Below are positions 14,597 through 22,498 of a DNA stretch of 22,875 nucleotides, piece after piece. The stretch is from positions 170 through 23,044 of IMG/VR virus record IMGVR_UViG_3300000235_000025. One strand, 5' to 3'. Numbering within the stretch: the stretch's first letter is position 1; every line of letters starts with the position of its first letter. A program made the position numbers and the translations under genes. Under the pieces are notes generated by a model, which ran no database searches, was not told where the DNA came from, and saw nothing but the letters and a program-made list of their open reading frames with translations. Source of the stretch: a virus.

Positions 14597-17500
14597 ATGA
14601 ATGAAGATATAAATATAAAAGTTGGTATTACAGGAGAGGATAGTGTTAATAAATTAAATAAATCCTTAGAGGCCACAAATAACACAGTAAAAGATGGAGT
14701 TAAAAGCTTTAGCAGTTATGTAAGGGAAGTACGGGCTGCTAAAATAGAAATGACTAACTCTGTGCAAGGTTCTGAACAATATAATAAAGCCCTGTCTAAA
14801 GCTATAAAATTACAGAGTGAATGGAAAGAAACTAATGATAAAGTAAAAGCTGGGGTAAGAGATCTTGGCTCTGTTACTAGATTAGTTGCTGGAACAATTA
14901 ATGGACTGGCTGGTGGATTTCAAGTAGCTCAAGGAGCAATGGCATTATTTGGTGTAGAGAATGATGCTGTTCTTAAAACTATGATGCAAATACAAGCTGT
15001 TATGTCTATAACACAAGGTATTGCAGGATTTGCTAATGGCTTTGATAACCTACAGGATTTAATGGTTGGGTTTAAAAATAAGGCAGGAGATGCTAAAGAT
15101 GCTGTAACCGAATTAAGTAAAGTATCAGGAGAAGCTTCCAGCAGTATGAGTAACTTAGCTAAAGAAGGAGCTGTTATTGGGTCTAACTTAGCTGGTACAG
15201 TAGGAATAGTAGGTGGCGTTAATAATGAACTTGAAAACCTAGCAACATCAGTTGGGGATGTTGGTAAGCAATTTGGTAAAAGTTATGGAGATATAACAGT
15301 AATACTAGATAGATTTAATAAATCACAAATAGATTCAGATATAGCTTTACTAAAAAGTGGTAAAGCTTTTAAATCATTAACCTTTGCTTCTAATAAACAT
15401 TTAGAATCTTTAGGGGGGATTATTGATAAAAAAGAGATGCTAAAAGCATTAGAAGAACGATCAGGTGTTCTTGGTCAAAACATAGAAGCTGATAGAAGCT
15501 GTTGAAGCTGCTAAAATTGCTGAAACTGCTAAAGCAGAAGCCACTAATAAAGCTGCTGAAGCCACTAATAAAGCTGCTGAAGCCACTAATAAATCAACTA
15601 TTAATTTAAAATCCCAATTAATCACAATGGGAGTTTGGATTATAGCTATTGCTGCAGCTACTTATGCTATTACTAGTTTAATTGAGTGGATAAATAAAAT
15701 ACCAGAAAGTGCTAAAGTTAAAATTGAGGTAGACACTGATGTATTTAAAGCATTAGGTAAAGATCTTATATTAATTAATAAATTCGTTAATGACTATAGG
15801 AAGGCATCTAAAGAGCATAATGTAGAACGAATGGCTGAACTTGAAGAGTTTGGTAAGAAAGAATTTGACTTAAATGAGGCAAGACTTAAACAAATTATAG
15901 AAACTACTGATGGTTGGAAATTAGCTTTTAAAGAATATTTAAAAATGGCAGAGGACACTTATTGGAATGAATCTATTATTAAAAAGAAGGTAGAAGCCCA
16001 ACAAACAGCATTAACTGCTAAATCAACAGCTATTAGTTTATTTAAAAGTCAATCAAGTAATGGATTTATGAATGGAAAAACTGCACAAGCTGGTATATCT
16101 GCTGATACTGCTGGTGGTTGGACTTGGGAACAATTATATGAGGCTTCCCAAAAAGATAGTTGGGCCGGTAAACTTGATACAGATCTAAGAGCTATTGGAA
16201 TACCTCAGCAAATAATTGATGAATTAAGAAAGGCTAGAGAGGCAAATGAAATAATTAAAGGATTACCTCAACTTAGGAATGTTGATTTAAAAACTGGAAT
16301 AAAATCAACTGTCTCAACTAAATCAACACCTAATGTAACATTAGATAAATCGCGAGGTTTAAAGGCAATTAAACAAGAAGCTGAAATAGTAGATAGAAAA
16401 CCTTTTAGTAAACCTATAGTAGATTCTGAAATTAAATATACCAATGAAGAACTTGTTATTATGGAGGACAATAACAAGGTGAGAAAAGGTATATATGATG
16501 ATGCTATTGAATACCAAATAGATTATGTTAAACGTAGAGAAGATGCTAGACAGCAGGACTTAAATAATGAGCTAGCTTATCAGTATGGTCAAAAAATACT
16601 TATTGAAGCAGAGGTTGAAAAGTTTGATACTGTTAATGCAGAGTATGATTCTGTTATTAGGGATTTAAATATCTATAATAAAAACAAGACTAACCTATTA
16701 AATACTAATGCTTTAATTGAGGAGGAGATTAATAAATCTAAAGATCAAAAAAGCATTGAAGCATTAAATAGTCAAAAGCAAATTAACCTTGAGAGCATTA
16801 AACTTATAGAACAGGATATAGCTGCTAAACAGACCCAAAAAACTACAATTGAAACACAGCTTAAAGAATTTGAAGAATACCCTAACAAGATTAAACAAAT
16901 AACTGAAAGCATTGCACAATTAAATGTATCCATTACTGATAGCACTAGAACACAAGTTGAAGCTGAGCGTGACCTATGGCAAGAACGTGTAAAAATGGCT
17001 AAGGATTATTTAGATGCTATTAGTGATGTTGCTGGAGGAATGGCTGATATTGCACAAGGTAATATGGATTTAATTAGTGCTGAGTATGACCAACAGATTT
17101 GGGCTAATGATGAGATGATTCAATCTGATAAACAGAGAGAGAATAAGGCTTATGAAATTGAAATGCAAAGATGGAATGCTCTCAAAGAGAATTTTGAAAT
17201 GCAAAAGAAAATGAAAGAAGCTCAGGCTTGGATGGATTTTGCTAGTGGTTCGGTTGGTATATGGACAGCCCCTGGTATTACATCCCTTGCACCATTTGGT
17301 TATATACTTGCAGGTATTCAACAGGCTGCTTTATTAGCTTCAACTGTAGGTAATGTTGAAAGTATTAGAGCACAGCAAATGCTTAAACCTCATAAGCCAG
17401 GGAGTGGTTCTAGTGGTGGAGGTGGAGGAGGTGGTATTAATGTGGCCCTTAATCCAATTAAAGAAGCCTTAACTTCCAGAGATGAAAATATAAATACTAT

Positions 17501-17606
17501 GACAAGTGCTAATTTAAAAGAGCCTTCCCCTAATATTGTGAGAGTAACAGACATAAATGATGTTCAAAGTAAGGTTAAAGTAAGAGAGCAAAATTCTACT
17601 TTTTAA
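14597..17606 (+). CDS. Tail tape measure protein, frame broken by 10-bp duplication
   Basis: The first frame (MNEDINIKVGITGEDSVNKLNK onward) and the second (15627, MGVWIIAIAAATYAIT onward) are two halves of one tape measure protein. Signs are coiled-coil N-terminus, hydrophobic Ala/Gly-rich segments (LVAGTINGLAGGFQVAQGAMALFG; VMSITQGIAGFANGF; WIIAIAAATYAITSLI), long coiled coil (about 480-620 of the joined protein), and a glycine run near the end (GSGSSGGGGGGG). Tandem copies of ATAGAAGCTG at 15482-15501 shift the frame and give TGA at 15503. Removing one copy gives a continuous 999-aa protein reading NIEAVEAAKIAETAK across the site. A tape measure of that length implies a tail near 150 nm (using the usual 0.15 nm per residue). 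As written, the gene makes only about 302 aa. Confidence 0.8.
15482..15501 (+). repeat. 10-bp tandem duplication in tape measure gene
   Basis: ATAGAAGCTG occurs twice without a gap at 15482-15491 and 15492-15501, followed by the partial third TTGAAGCTG. The extra 10 bp shifts the frame; deleting one unit restores the 999-aa tape measure frame exactly. Confidence 0.95.
15537..15593 (+). repeat. 21-bp in-frame repeats encoding EATNKAA
   Basis: Two identical 21-bp units (15537-15557, 15558-15578) and a 15-bp partial third encode the heptad Glu-Ala-Thr-Asn-Lys-Ala-Ala in the restored tape measure frame. Seven-residue units suit a coiled coil, and identical tandem units can expand or contract by slippage. 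It lies 35 bp after the frame-breaking duplication. Confidence 0.85.
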
Positions 17607-17614
17607 AATATAAA

Positions 17615-17645
17615 ACTAGTGGAGGAAAACAAATTCTCCACTAGT
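17615..17645 (+). terminator. Hairpin after tape measure gene
   Basis: A stem of 12 pairs (17615-17626 with 17634-17645, one G-T) with a seven-base loop lies nine bases after the tape measure stop. The following CTTTAACAATT is only weakly T-rich, so it may be an attenuator or RNA-stabilising hairpin rather than a full terminator. Confidence 0.6.
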
Positions 17646-17687
17646 CTTTAACAATTATATGCTTTTTGAATATATAAAAATAGTAAA

Positions 17688-18578
17688 ATGCAACAATCAA
17701 TACAAGTATCAATTATGATAAAAAATATTCCTATATATAAAATAATACTAACAGATGCAGAATCAATTGAAATAGCTTTGGTAGATGAGCCAGCTATTGA
17801 AGTTGATTTTTTAAAATTTAATTCTGAGCAAGTAAAATTAGAATTTAATGAAGATAAAATGATTGTTAAGGGGGCTGTATTAATTCCTGATAAATTGATA
17901 TACCGAAATGACAGGCTAGGAGAAAGATTTGTAAAATTTGATACAGTTGAGGTTGAAAAAGTGGCTATGTTGTTTCTTAAAAATGGTATGAGATTTAATA
18001 AATCCCATAGTGATATACAAGTCTCATTAGATATACTAGAAAGCTACTTGGCAACTGAGGGTAATGAATTCAATGTTCCTCTAGGAAGTTGGATTATATC
18101 AGCTAAAATAAAAGATGATGCCTTGTGGCAAGAAATTAAAAATGGTACATTTAATGGGTTCTCATTTGAGGGTATGTTCTCTAATGAACTTATAGGTACA
18201 CAAGAAATAAAATTTAATAAAAACGAAGAAATGGAATTTAAAGAAAAATTACAAACAGTAATTGATGCCGTTTTCTTTGCTAATGAAAAACCAGAAGATA
18301 CTTCTATAGTTGCAGAGAGTGTTACTCCTGAAATTACAGAGAGTGTTACCCCTGAAATGTTTAGTAAAGAACAGGCAGAGGAATTAATCCTTAATGCAGT
18401 TACATCAATTACAGAAAAATTTAATTCTCAGTTGGAGTTATTGACAAATCAATTAAAAGAGTCTAACACTAAACTGGAAGAATTTTCAAAACAACCACTT
18501 TCAGCTCCTGTGCAAGAGAGTGTAAACCAACCAATAGTATTAGGCGATAACCCAGCCTTACGCTATTTTACTAAATAA
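17688..18578 (+). CDS. XkdF-like prohead protease with scaffold-like C-terminus
   Basis: A 296-aa protein. The N-terminal part has the pattern of the XkdF-type phage serine protease family: YKIILTDAESIEIALVDEPAIE (about residues 17-38), GAVLIPDKLIYRND (62-75), FNKSHS (103-108), LESY (117-120), PLGSWIISAKI and NGFSFEGMF (156-164). His107 and Ser119 are candidates for catalytic residues by comparison with prohead proteases. After residue 175 it becomes acidic and coiled-coil (SKEQAEELILNAVTSITEKF onward), resembling a scaffold, so the gene may encode protease and scaffold in one protein. A short ESVTPE repeat links the two. It precedes the major capsid gene, as usual. The ATG at 17715 (MIKNIPIYK) is an alternative start. 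Confidence 0.75.
   Translation: MQQSIQVSIMIKNIPIYKIILTDAESIEIALVDEPAIEVDFLKFNSEQVKLEFNEDKMIVKGAVLIPDKLIYRNDRLGERFVKFDTVEVEKVAMLFLKNGMRFNKSHSDIQVSLDILESYLATEGNEFNVPLGSWIISAKIKDDALWQEIKNGTFNGFSFEGMFSNELIGTQEIKFNKNEEMEFKEKLQTVIDAVFFANEKPEDTSIVAESVTPEITESVTPEMFSKEQAEELILNAVTSITEKFNSQLELLTNQLKESNTKLEEFSKQPLSAPVQESVNQPIVLGDNPALRYFTK
18313..18358 (+). repeat. In-frame 24-bp repeat in protease-scaffold linker
   Basis: Two copies of a 22-bp sequence (18313-18334 and 18337-18358) at a 24-bp spacing differ at one base and encode ESVTPEIT/ESVTPEMF. It lies between the protease domain and the coiled-coil tail. The repeat preserves the frame. Confidence 0.8.
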
Positions 18579-18650
18579 TTAACAGGGTGACTTTATTTAA
18601 AAAATTAATAAACCTCACTTGTATAGGCTAAAGTATAAAACAATAAACTT

Positions 18651-19553
18651 ATGATTACAAATTCATTACCAGCATATACCCTTGAAAATAGAGGAATGCT
18701 TATTAGAAAATCAATTTTAGGAGCTGTATCAGCAAAAAGATTCTCTTTACAAACAGGCGTAAAAACCAAAGCTCAAATTAATTTATTGGCTACAGATGTT
18801 ACATTGCAAAATGGCGATGCTTGTGGATGGAATGCAGCAGGAACTTCTAGTATTACAGCTCGTTCTATTACTGCTCCAGTAATTAAAATTAATATGTCAT
18901 TCTGTGACAAAACTCTCTTAAATTCTTCATTACAACACGAAGTACGTATTGCTGCTGGCCAACAGACACTTCCTTTTGAACAGACTTTCGTAGAAGATAT
19001 ATTGGCTGATATTGCAGCTAAACACGAAAATCTTATTTGGCGAGGAGATACTGCCTTAAATAATGGTTCTTATTTAGATTTAGCAGATGGTCTTATTAAG
19101 ATCAGTTTAGCAGATGTTGCTAATACTGTAGGCACAACTGTTGCTTTAACTTCTACAAATATTAAAGCACAAGTGGATGCAGTCTTTGCTGGTATTGATA
19201 CAGCTATCCTAAACAAAGCTGAAATCTATTTAGGTGTAGATGCTTATAGATTATATGTTATGGCTTTGCAGGCTCTAAACTTATATATGGGTTCTCCAGC
19301 AGTTGATGTTATGGAAACATTCTATCCAGGGTCTAATGTAAAAGTTGTTGCTATCCCTGGTTTAACTGGCACTGACTTTATCTTCGGATTTGATCCAGCT
19401 AATGCTTTCTATGGTACTGATTTATCAGGTGATGAAGAAAAATTTGATATTTGGTATTCCAAAGATAATCAAGAATTTCGTTTAGCAGTTCAATTTACTT
19501 CTGGAGTTCAGTTTGCTATTCCTTCTCAAGTAACAATGCGTAAGAAAGTTTAA
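18651..19553 (+). CDS. Major capsid protein
   Basis: A 300-aa protein without a scaffold segment of its own, directly after the protease/scaffold gene and before the tail tube gene. Features fitting an HK97-fold capsid protein are a helical stretch with acidic ends in the middle (EQTFVEDILADIAAKHENLIWRGD, about residues 105-128), a region that could form the A domain (YLGVDAYRLYVMALQ; SPAVDVMETFYPGSNVKVVAIPG), a loop GTDFIFGFDPANAFYGTDLSGDEE, and a strand-rich end (EFRLAVQFTSGVQFAIPSQVTMRKKV). The protein has few charged residues and fewer rare codons than the surrounding genes. A hairpin follows the stop. The identity rests on position and pattern, not on a named close relative. Confidence 0.8.
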   Translation: MITNSLPAYTLENRGMLIRKSILGAVSAKRFSLQTGVKTKAQINLLATDVTLQNGDACGWNAAGTSSITARSITAPVIKINMSFCDKTLLNSSLQHEVRIAAGQQTLPFEQTFVEDILADIAAKHENLIWRGDTALNNGSYLDLADGLIKISLADVANTVGTTVALTSTNIKAQVDAVFAGIDTAILNKAEIYLGVDAYRLYVMALQALNLYMGSPAVDVMETFYPGSNVKVVAIPGLTGTDFIFGFDPANAFYGTDLSGDEEKFDIWYSKDNQEFRLAVQFTSGVQFAIPSQVTMRKKV

Positions 19554-19563
19554 TAATTAATAC

Positions 19564-19589
19564 AGGAGGGGATATAATAATCCTCTCCT
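19564..19589 (+). terminator. Hairpin after major capsid gene
   Basis: A ten-pair stem (19564-19573 with 19580-19589, one G-T) with six-base loop ATAATA lies ten bases after the capsid gene stop. It is followed by an A-rich leader, not a T run, so it probably works as a partial terminator or protects the capsid mRNA 3' end. Confidence 0.55.
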
Positions 19590-19621
19590 TAATACTAATA
19601 AAAATAAATAAATAAACAAGT

Positions 19622-20140
19622 ATGGCTTGCTCAATAACTTTATCAAATGTTTCTTTAGAGTGTGGTAACGTAGGTGGAATTAAAAACCTATATATTGCTC
19701 CAATAGAAGAAATAGTTTCAATAGGTGTTCCAGTTGCTGGCGTTATTCCATCAATAACAATGGTAACCGGTAAAACCTTTAAAAAATATGCATTCCGTAG
19801 AGGAAATGCTAACTATGTAAGTACCCTTACAAAAGATGACAAAGCAGGAACAGTATATGTATCCACTGATATAACTGTTCAATTAAATAAGATGACTACT
19901 GCTCTTAGAAATGAGATGGTACAATTAACAAAAGGACAATTCTATGTAATGGTTGAAGATCAAAATGGAGAAGTCTGGTTTATTGGCTATGGCTCTTACA
20001 ACTCTGCAACAACTGGAGTTGGACAAACAGGAGCTGAAATGGGTGAGGGTAACTTCTATAATTTAGTACTTCAATCAATGACAGCAGAATATCCCTATTC
20101 TTTAGATCCAGATGCATATTTAAGTGGTCAAGGAGTTTAA
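19622..20140 (+). CDS. Major tail tube protein
   Basis: A 172-aa beta-rich protein starting MACSITLSNVSLECGNVGGIKNLYIAPIEEI, with central FKKYAFRRGNANYVST and TVYVSTDITVQLNKMTTALRNEMVQL, and a C-terminal GYGSYNSATTGVGQTGAEMGEGNFYNLVLQSM. The CGNVGGIKNLYIA opening and the loop FEhV-type strand run are typical of siphovirus tail tube proteins in Bacteroidota phages. It is flanked by hairpins on both sides, as expected for a protein made in many copies. It would form the tube around the tape measure. Confidence 0.7.
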   Translation: MACSITLSNVSLECGNVGGIKNLYIAPIEEIVSIGVPVAGVIPSITMVTGKTFKKYAFRRGNANYVSTLTKDDKAGTVYVSTDITVQLNKMTTALRNEMVQLTKGQFYVMVEDQNGEVWFIGYGSYNSATTGVGQTGAEMGEGNFYNLVLQSMTAEYPYSLDPDAYLSGQGV

Positions 20141-20163
20141 TATTTTTTAATACATTAATTAAG

Positions 20164-20194
20164 AAGGGTGGTGAGTAATCATCATCCTTTTTTT
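20164..20194 (+). terminator. Intrinsic terminator after tail tube gene
   Basis: An 11-pair stem (20164-20174 with 20179-20189, two G-T) with a four-base loop GTAA is followed by a run of seven T starting at 20188. This is the strongest terminator in the late region and lies 23 bp after the tail tube gene. Genes downstream would be made by readthrough or from another promoter. Confidence 0.8.
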
Positions 20195-20209
20195 ATAATA
20201 CAAAAAATT

Positions 20210-20518
20210 ATGATATACCTTATACAAAATCAAGAGAATATAGTGCTAACTGATAGCTGGCTTAATTATATTCCAGAAATTTTAAGTGTGTATATAGATG
20301 ACGTTTTAATTGGAGAATATATAAATAATTCATTAATTAATAGTTATATCAGTATTACAATTCCATTAGTTAACTTAGTTGGCTTACAGCTAATAGAAGG
20401 TAAATTAAAGTGGTTTAGTAATGGGGTTTTATTAAAGGAGGAATTAGTTTCTGTTAAATCTACCAATACGTTTGAAGTAATATCAACAAACAAATCTAAT
20501 ATAAAATTTTATGAATAG
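20210..20518 (+). CDS. Hypothetical virion-region protein
   Basis: A 102-aa protein starting MIYLIQNQENIVLTDSW. A longer reading from GTG at 20168 would run through the terminator hairpin, so ATG 20210 is preferred. The sequence is beta-rich (LSVYIDDVLIGEYINNSL; VGLQLIEGKLKWFSNGVLLKEELVSV) and resembles small Ig-like or connector-type proteins found near phage structural genes, but no family is identified. It overlaps the portal gene by 8 bp and ends in TAG. A structural role is suggested by position only. Confidence 0.5.
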   Translation: MIYLIQNQENIVLTDSWLNYIPEILSVYIDDVLIGEYINNSLINSYISITIPLVNLVGLQLIEGKLKWFSNGVLLKEELVSVKSTNTFEVISTNKSNIKFYE

Positions 20519-21574
20519 CTTTTTATCGGTAATTAAATTTGCCAAAGAAAAAACAACAGATAGTATATTTAACCCAAACCAAAAGTACCATAAATGGGAG
20601 GATGCAGATATTCTTCTAGATTTATATAACTCTGTTCCAGAGCATTCAAGCTCTATAGATTATATAGTTGATTTAATTGTTACTAATGGGAGGATGCAGA
20701 TATTCTTCTAGATTTATATAACTCTGTTCCAGAGCATTCAAGCTCTATAGATTATATAGTTGATTTAATTGTTACTAGTGGAATAGATGACTTAGATTAT
20801 TGGACTCTACAAAAAACTGTATTGGACTATATAATTTTTGGAGGTTTTGTATTTCAAATAATTAAAACTCGTGGTGGAGACACCATTAAAAACTATGTTG
20901 ATATATCTAAATGTAGATTTTCAGCAGATAAAAAACACATAGGCTATTCAGAAAAATGGAATACCTATAAAACTGAAATTAAATGGTATCCAATAGTACA
21001 GGAATCCATTACAGAAGGAATGTTCTACTTTAAAAATAATAAGTCAAGAGATATATATCCTAGACCTTATTATGTATCATCTATGACTTCCTTGAACACA
21101 ATGAAGTCTATTATAGAATACCATTACAATAATGCCTCTAATGGGTTTGCTCCTAATGTAGTTATTAACTTTAATGGTGGAGATCCAGGAGAAGAGGTAA
21201 AAGAAAGGATTGAAAAATCAATTGAAGATAAATTTACAGGAGAAAATGGCAAAAAATTTATTTTATCCTTTAATGATTCAGAAGAAACTAAAACAACTAT
21301 TGAGAAACTAGATAATGATAACCTTGACCAAAAGTTTGAGCAATTGCAGAAGTTTTTACAAGAGCAGGCATTTATATCACATAAACTTACTAGTGGTTGT
21401 TTAATTGGTAAATATCCAGAAGGCTCAGGGTTTTCAAAACAGGAATATGAGGAATCATTAGCTGTATTTAAAGGCACAACTATTAGATCATTAAGGTTTG
21501 AATTGGAGTATGGATTAAGTAAATTATTTGGTAAAGAAATTAAAATTAAGGAGGAAATAAATAATGACAACTAG
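20511..21574 (+). CDS. Portal protein, frame broken by 92-bp duplication
   Basis: Two frames, 20511-20711 and 20822-21574, are parts of one portal protein. A 92-bp segment is repeated in tandem at 20593-20684 and 20685-20776 with no differences. Since 92 is not a multiple of three, the first frame ends at TAG 20709. Removing one unit gives a continuous 323-aa protein reading YIVDLIVTSGIDDLDYWTLQ across the join. Portal features are N-terminal WEDADILLDLYNSVPEHSSSIDYIV, a TRGGDTIKNYVDI region, RPYYVSSMTSLNTM, NVVINFNGGDPGEEVKERIEKSIEDKFTG and the C-terminal TTIRSLRFELEYGLSKLFG. The portal is the ring through which DNA enters and leaves the head; a broken copy would prevent assembly. The length is near that of the shorter portals. 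Confidence 0.75.
20593..20776 (+). repeat. 92-bp tandem duplication in portal gene
   Basis: Bases 20593-20684 and 20685-20776 are identical. The match ends one base later, at 20777. The repeated unit holds portal codons from the WEDADILL region through YIVDLIVT. Deleting one unit restores the portal frame exactly, which indicates a recent event or an assembly error. Confidence 0.97.
21548..21554 (+). promoter_or_regulatory. Shine-Dalgarno-like AAGGAGG
   Basis: AAGGAGG lies nine bases before the ATG at 21564, within the end of the portal gene. Almost no other start in this window has such a motif, and Bacteroidota generally do not depend on it, so it may be chance (it encodes Lys-Glu-Glu of the portal). 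Confidence 0.3.
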
Positions 21575-22028
21575 ATACTGCTTAATATCTCCAAGTATAT
21601 TAAAACTTGAATACAACGTAGATGCAAATATAGAAGATGCATACCTTATTTCTAATATAGTTAAAGGTGAGGACTTCATTATTAAAAAGATACTATCTAC
21701 TGATAAATATAATGAACTTATAAGTCAGATAACTAATAATACTGTTACAGAGGCTAATGATCTTTTAATAAAGCAATATATTAGACCTTGTCTGGCATAC
21801 TATGTATTTAGTGAGGTAGTGTACTCCACTGCTTATAAAATGAAAAATAATCCTGACTATCAAAACAATCCTTCCTCTAGTGAAAGATTTGATGAATTAG
21901 TAAGGGTTAGTAAGCACTATTTAAATGATTCTAAACAGTATGAAGAATTACTTAAAGAATATATGTGTGATAATAACCTCATTAAAAATGCGGAATATAA
22001 TTTTAAATGCTCTTTACACTTAGGATAA
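21564..22028 (+). CDS. Head-tail connector-like protein
   Basis: A 154-aa, mostly helical protein that overlaps the portal gene by 11 bp. The pattern LIKQYIRPCLAYYVFSEVVYSTAYKMKNN in the middle and RVSKHYLNDSKQYEELLKEYMCDN toward the end resembles the gp6-like/DUF6712-type head completion proteins of Bacteroidota phages, which sit under the portal ring and stop DNA leakage. The assignment is from this pattern and position. Its TAA overlaps the next ATG by one base. Confidence 0.6.
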   Translation: MTTRYCLISPSILKLEYNVDANIEDAYLISNIVKGEDFIIKKILSTDKYNELISQITNNTVTEANDLLIKQYIRPCLAYYVFSEVVYSTAYKMKNNPDYQNNPSSSERFDELVRVSKHYLNDSKQYEELLKEYMCDNNLIKNAEYNFKCSLHLG

Positions 22029-22498
22029 TGATAAAAGCTCTTTGTGATAAAATAAAATTTCAAAGTATATCCCACCCCATTGTTAATATGGCGAGTGTTG
22101 GTGATATAACAATCTTTGATAACAAAGCAACTATAGCTTATCCATACGTAAATGTAGATGTAGTTAATTGCTTACGAAAAGATTTCTTAAAAACATATAC
22201 TATTAGAGTGTATGTTTGTGATAGGAATGAGCCTTATATAGCTTACAATAAAACTGAGCTTATACTTACAGAGATATTAGAACAGCTGAATATATTTGAT
22301 GTGTCTATCAATTATTTTAACAATGATTTTCAAGACGTAGTAAATGGAGTGTATGCTGACATACAATTTCAAATTCCAATTGGCTGTGATGTCCAAGATA
22401 TATTTGATTATAACTTATTTACTAATACATTCATTATATTAGAGAATGGGGACTTCTTAACAACACAAAATAACAATCCTATAATAACCGAAGAATAA
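22028..22498 (+). CDS. Possible tail terminator or neck protein
   Basis: A 156-aa protein beginning MIKALCDKIKFQSISHPIVNMASVGDI. The ATG at 22028 overlaps the previous stop (TAATG), the same junction used elsewhere here, so it is preferred over the in-frame ATG at 22007 inside the preceding gene. The central YPYVNVDVVNCLRKDFLKTYTIRVYVCDRN and the pattern of strands and a helix (KTELILTEILEQLNIF) resemble tail terminator or minor tail proteins, but the family is uncertain. It lies between a connector-like gene and a fibre gene. Its TAA again overlaps the next ATG. Confidence 0.45.
   Translation: MIKALCDKIKFQSISHPIVNMASVGDITIFDNKATIAYPYVNVDVVNCLRKDFLKTYTIRVYVCDRNEPYIAYNKTELILTEILEQLNIFDVSINYFNNDFQDVVNGVYADIQFQIPIGCDVQDIFDYNLFTNTFIILENGDFLTTQNNNPIITEE

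Noticed and set aside
15503-15505. TGA as the apparent stop of the first tape measure frame
   Set aside because: The codon lies only in the frame created by the 10-bp duplication, and that frame meets a TAA shortly after, so it is not a true use of TGA as stop or sense.
18579-18650. Possible hairpin between the protease and capsid genes (ACAGGGTGA with TCACTTGT)
   Set aside because: The stem needs a bulge and a G-T pair, the loop is long and no T run follows; not a convincing terminator.
20168-20209. GTG-started extension of the small gene after the tail tube gene
   Set aside because: It runs through the stem and T run of a strong terminator; the ATG at 20210 is a better start.
21124-21570. 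Minus-strand open frame of 148 codons opposite the portal gene
   Set aside because: It is fully inside the portal coding region on the opposite strand, rich in Ser and Leu as expected of an antisense shadow.
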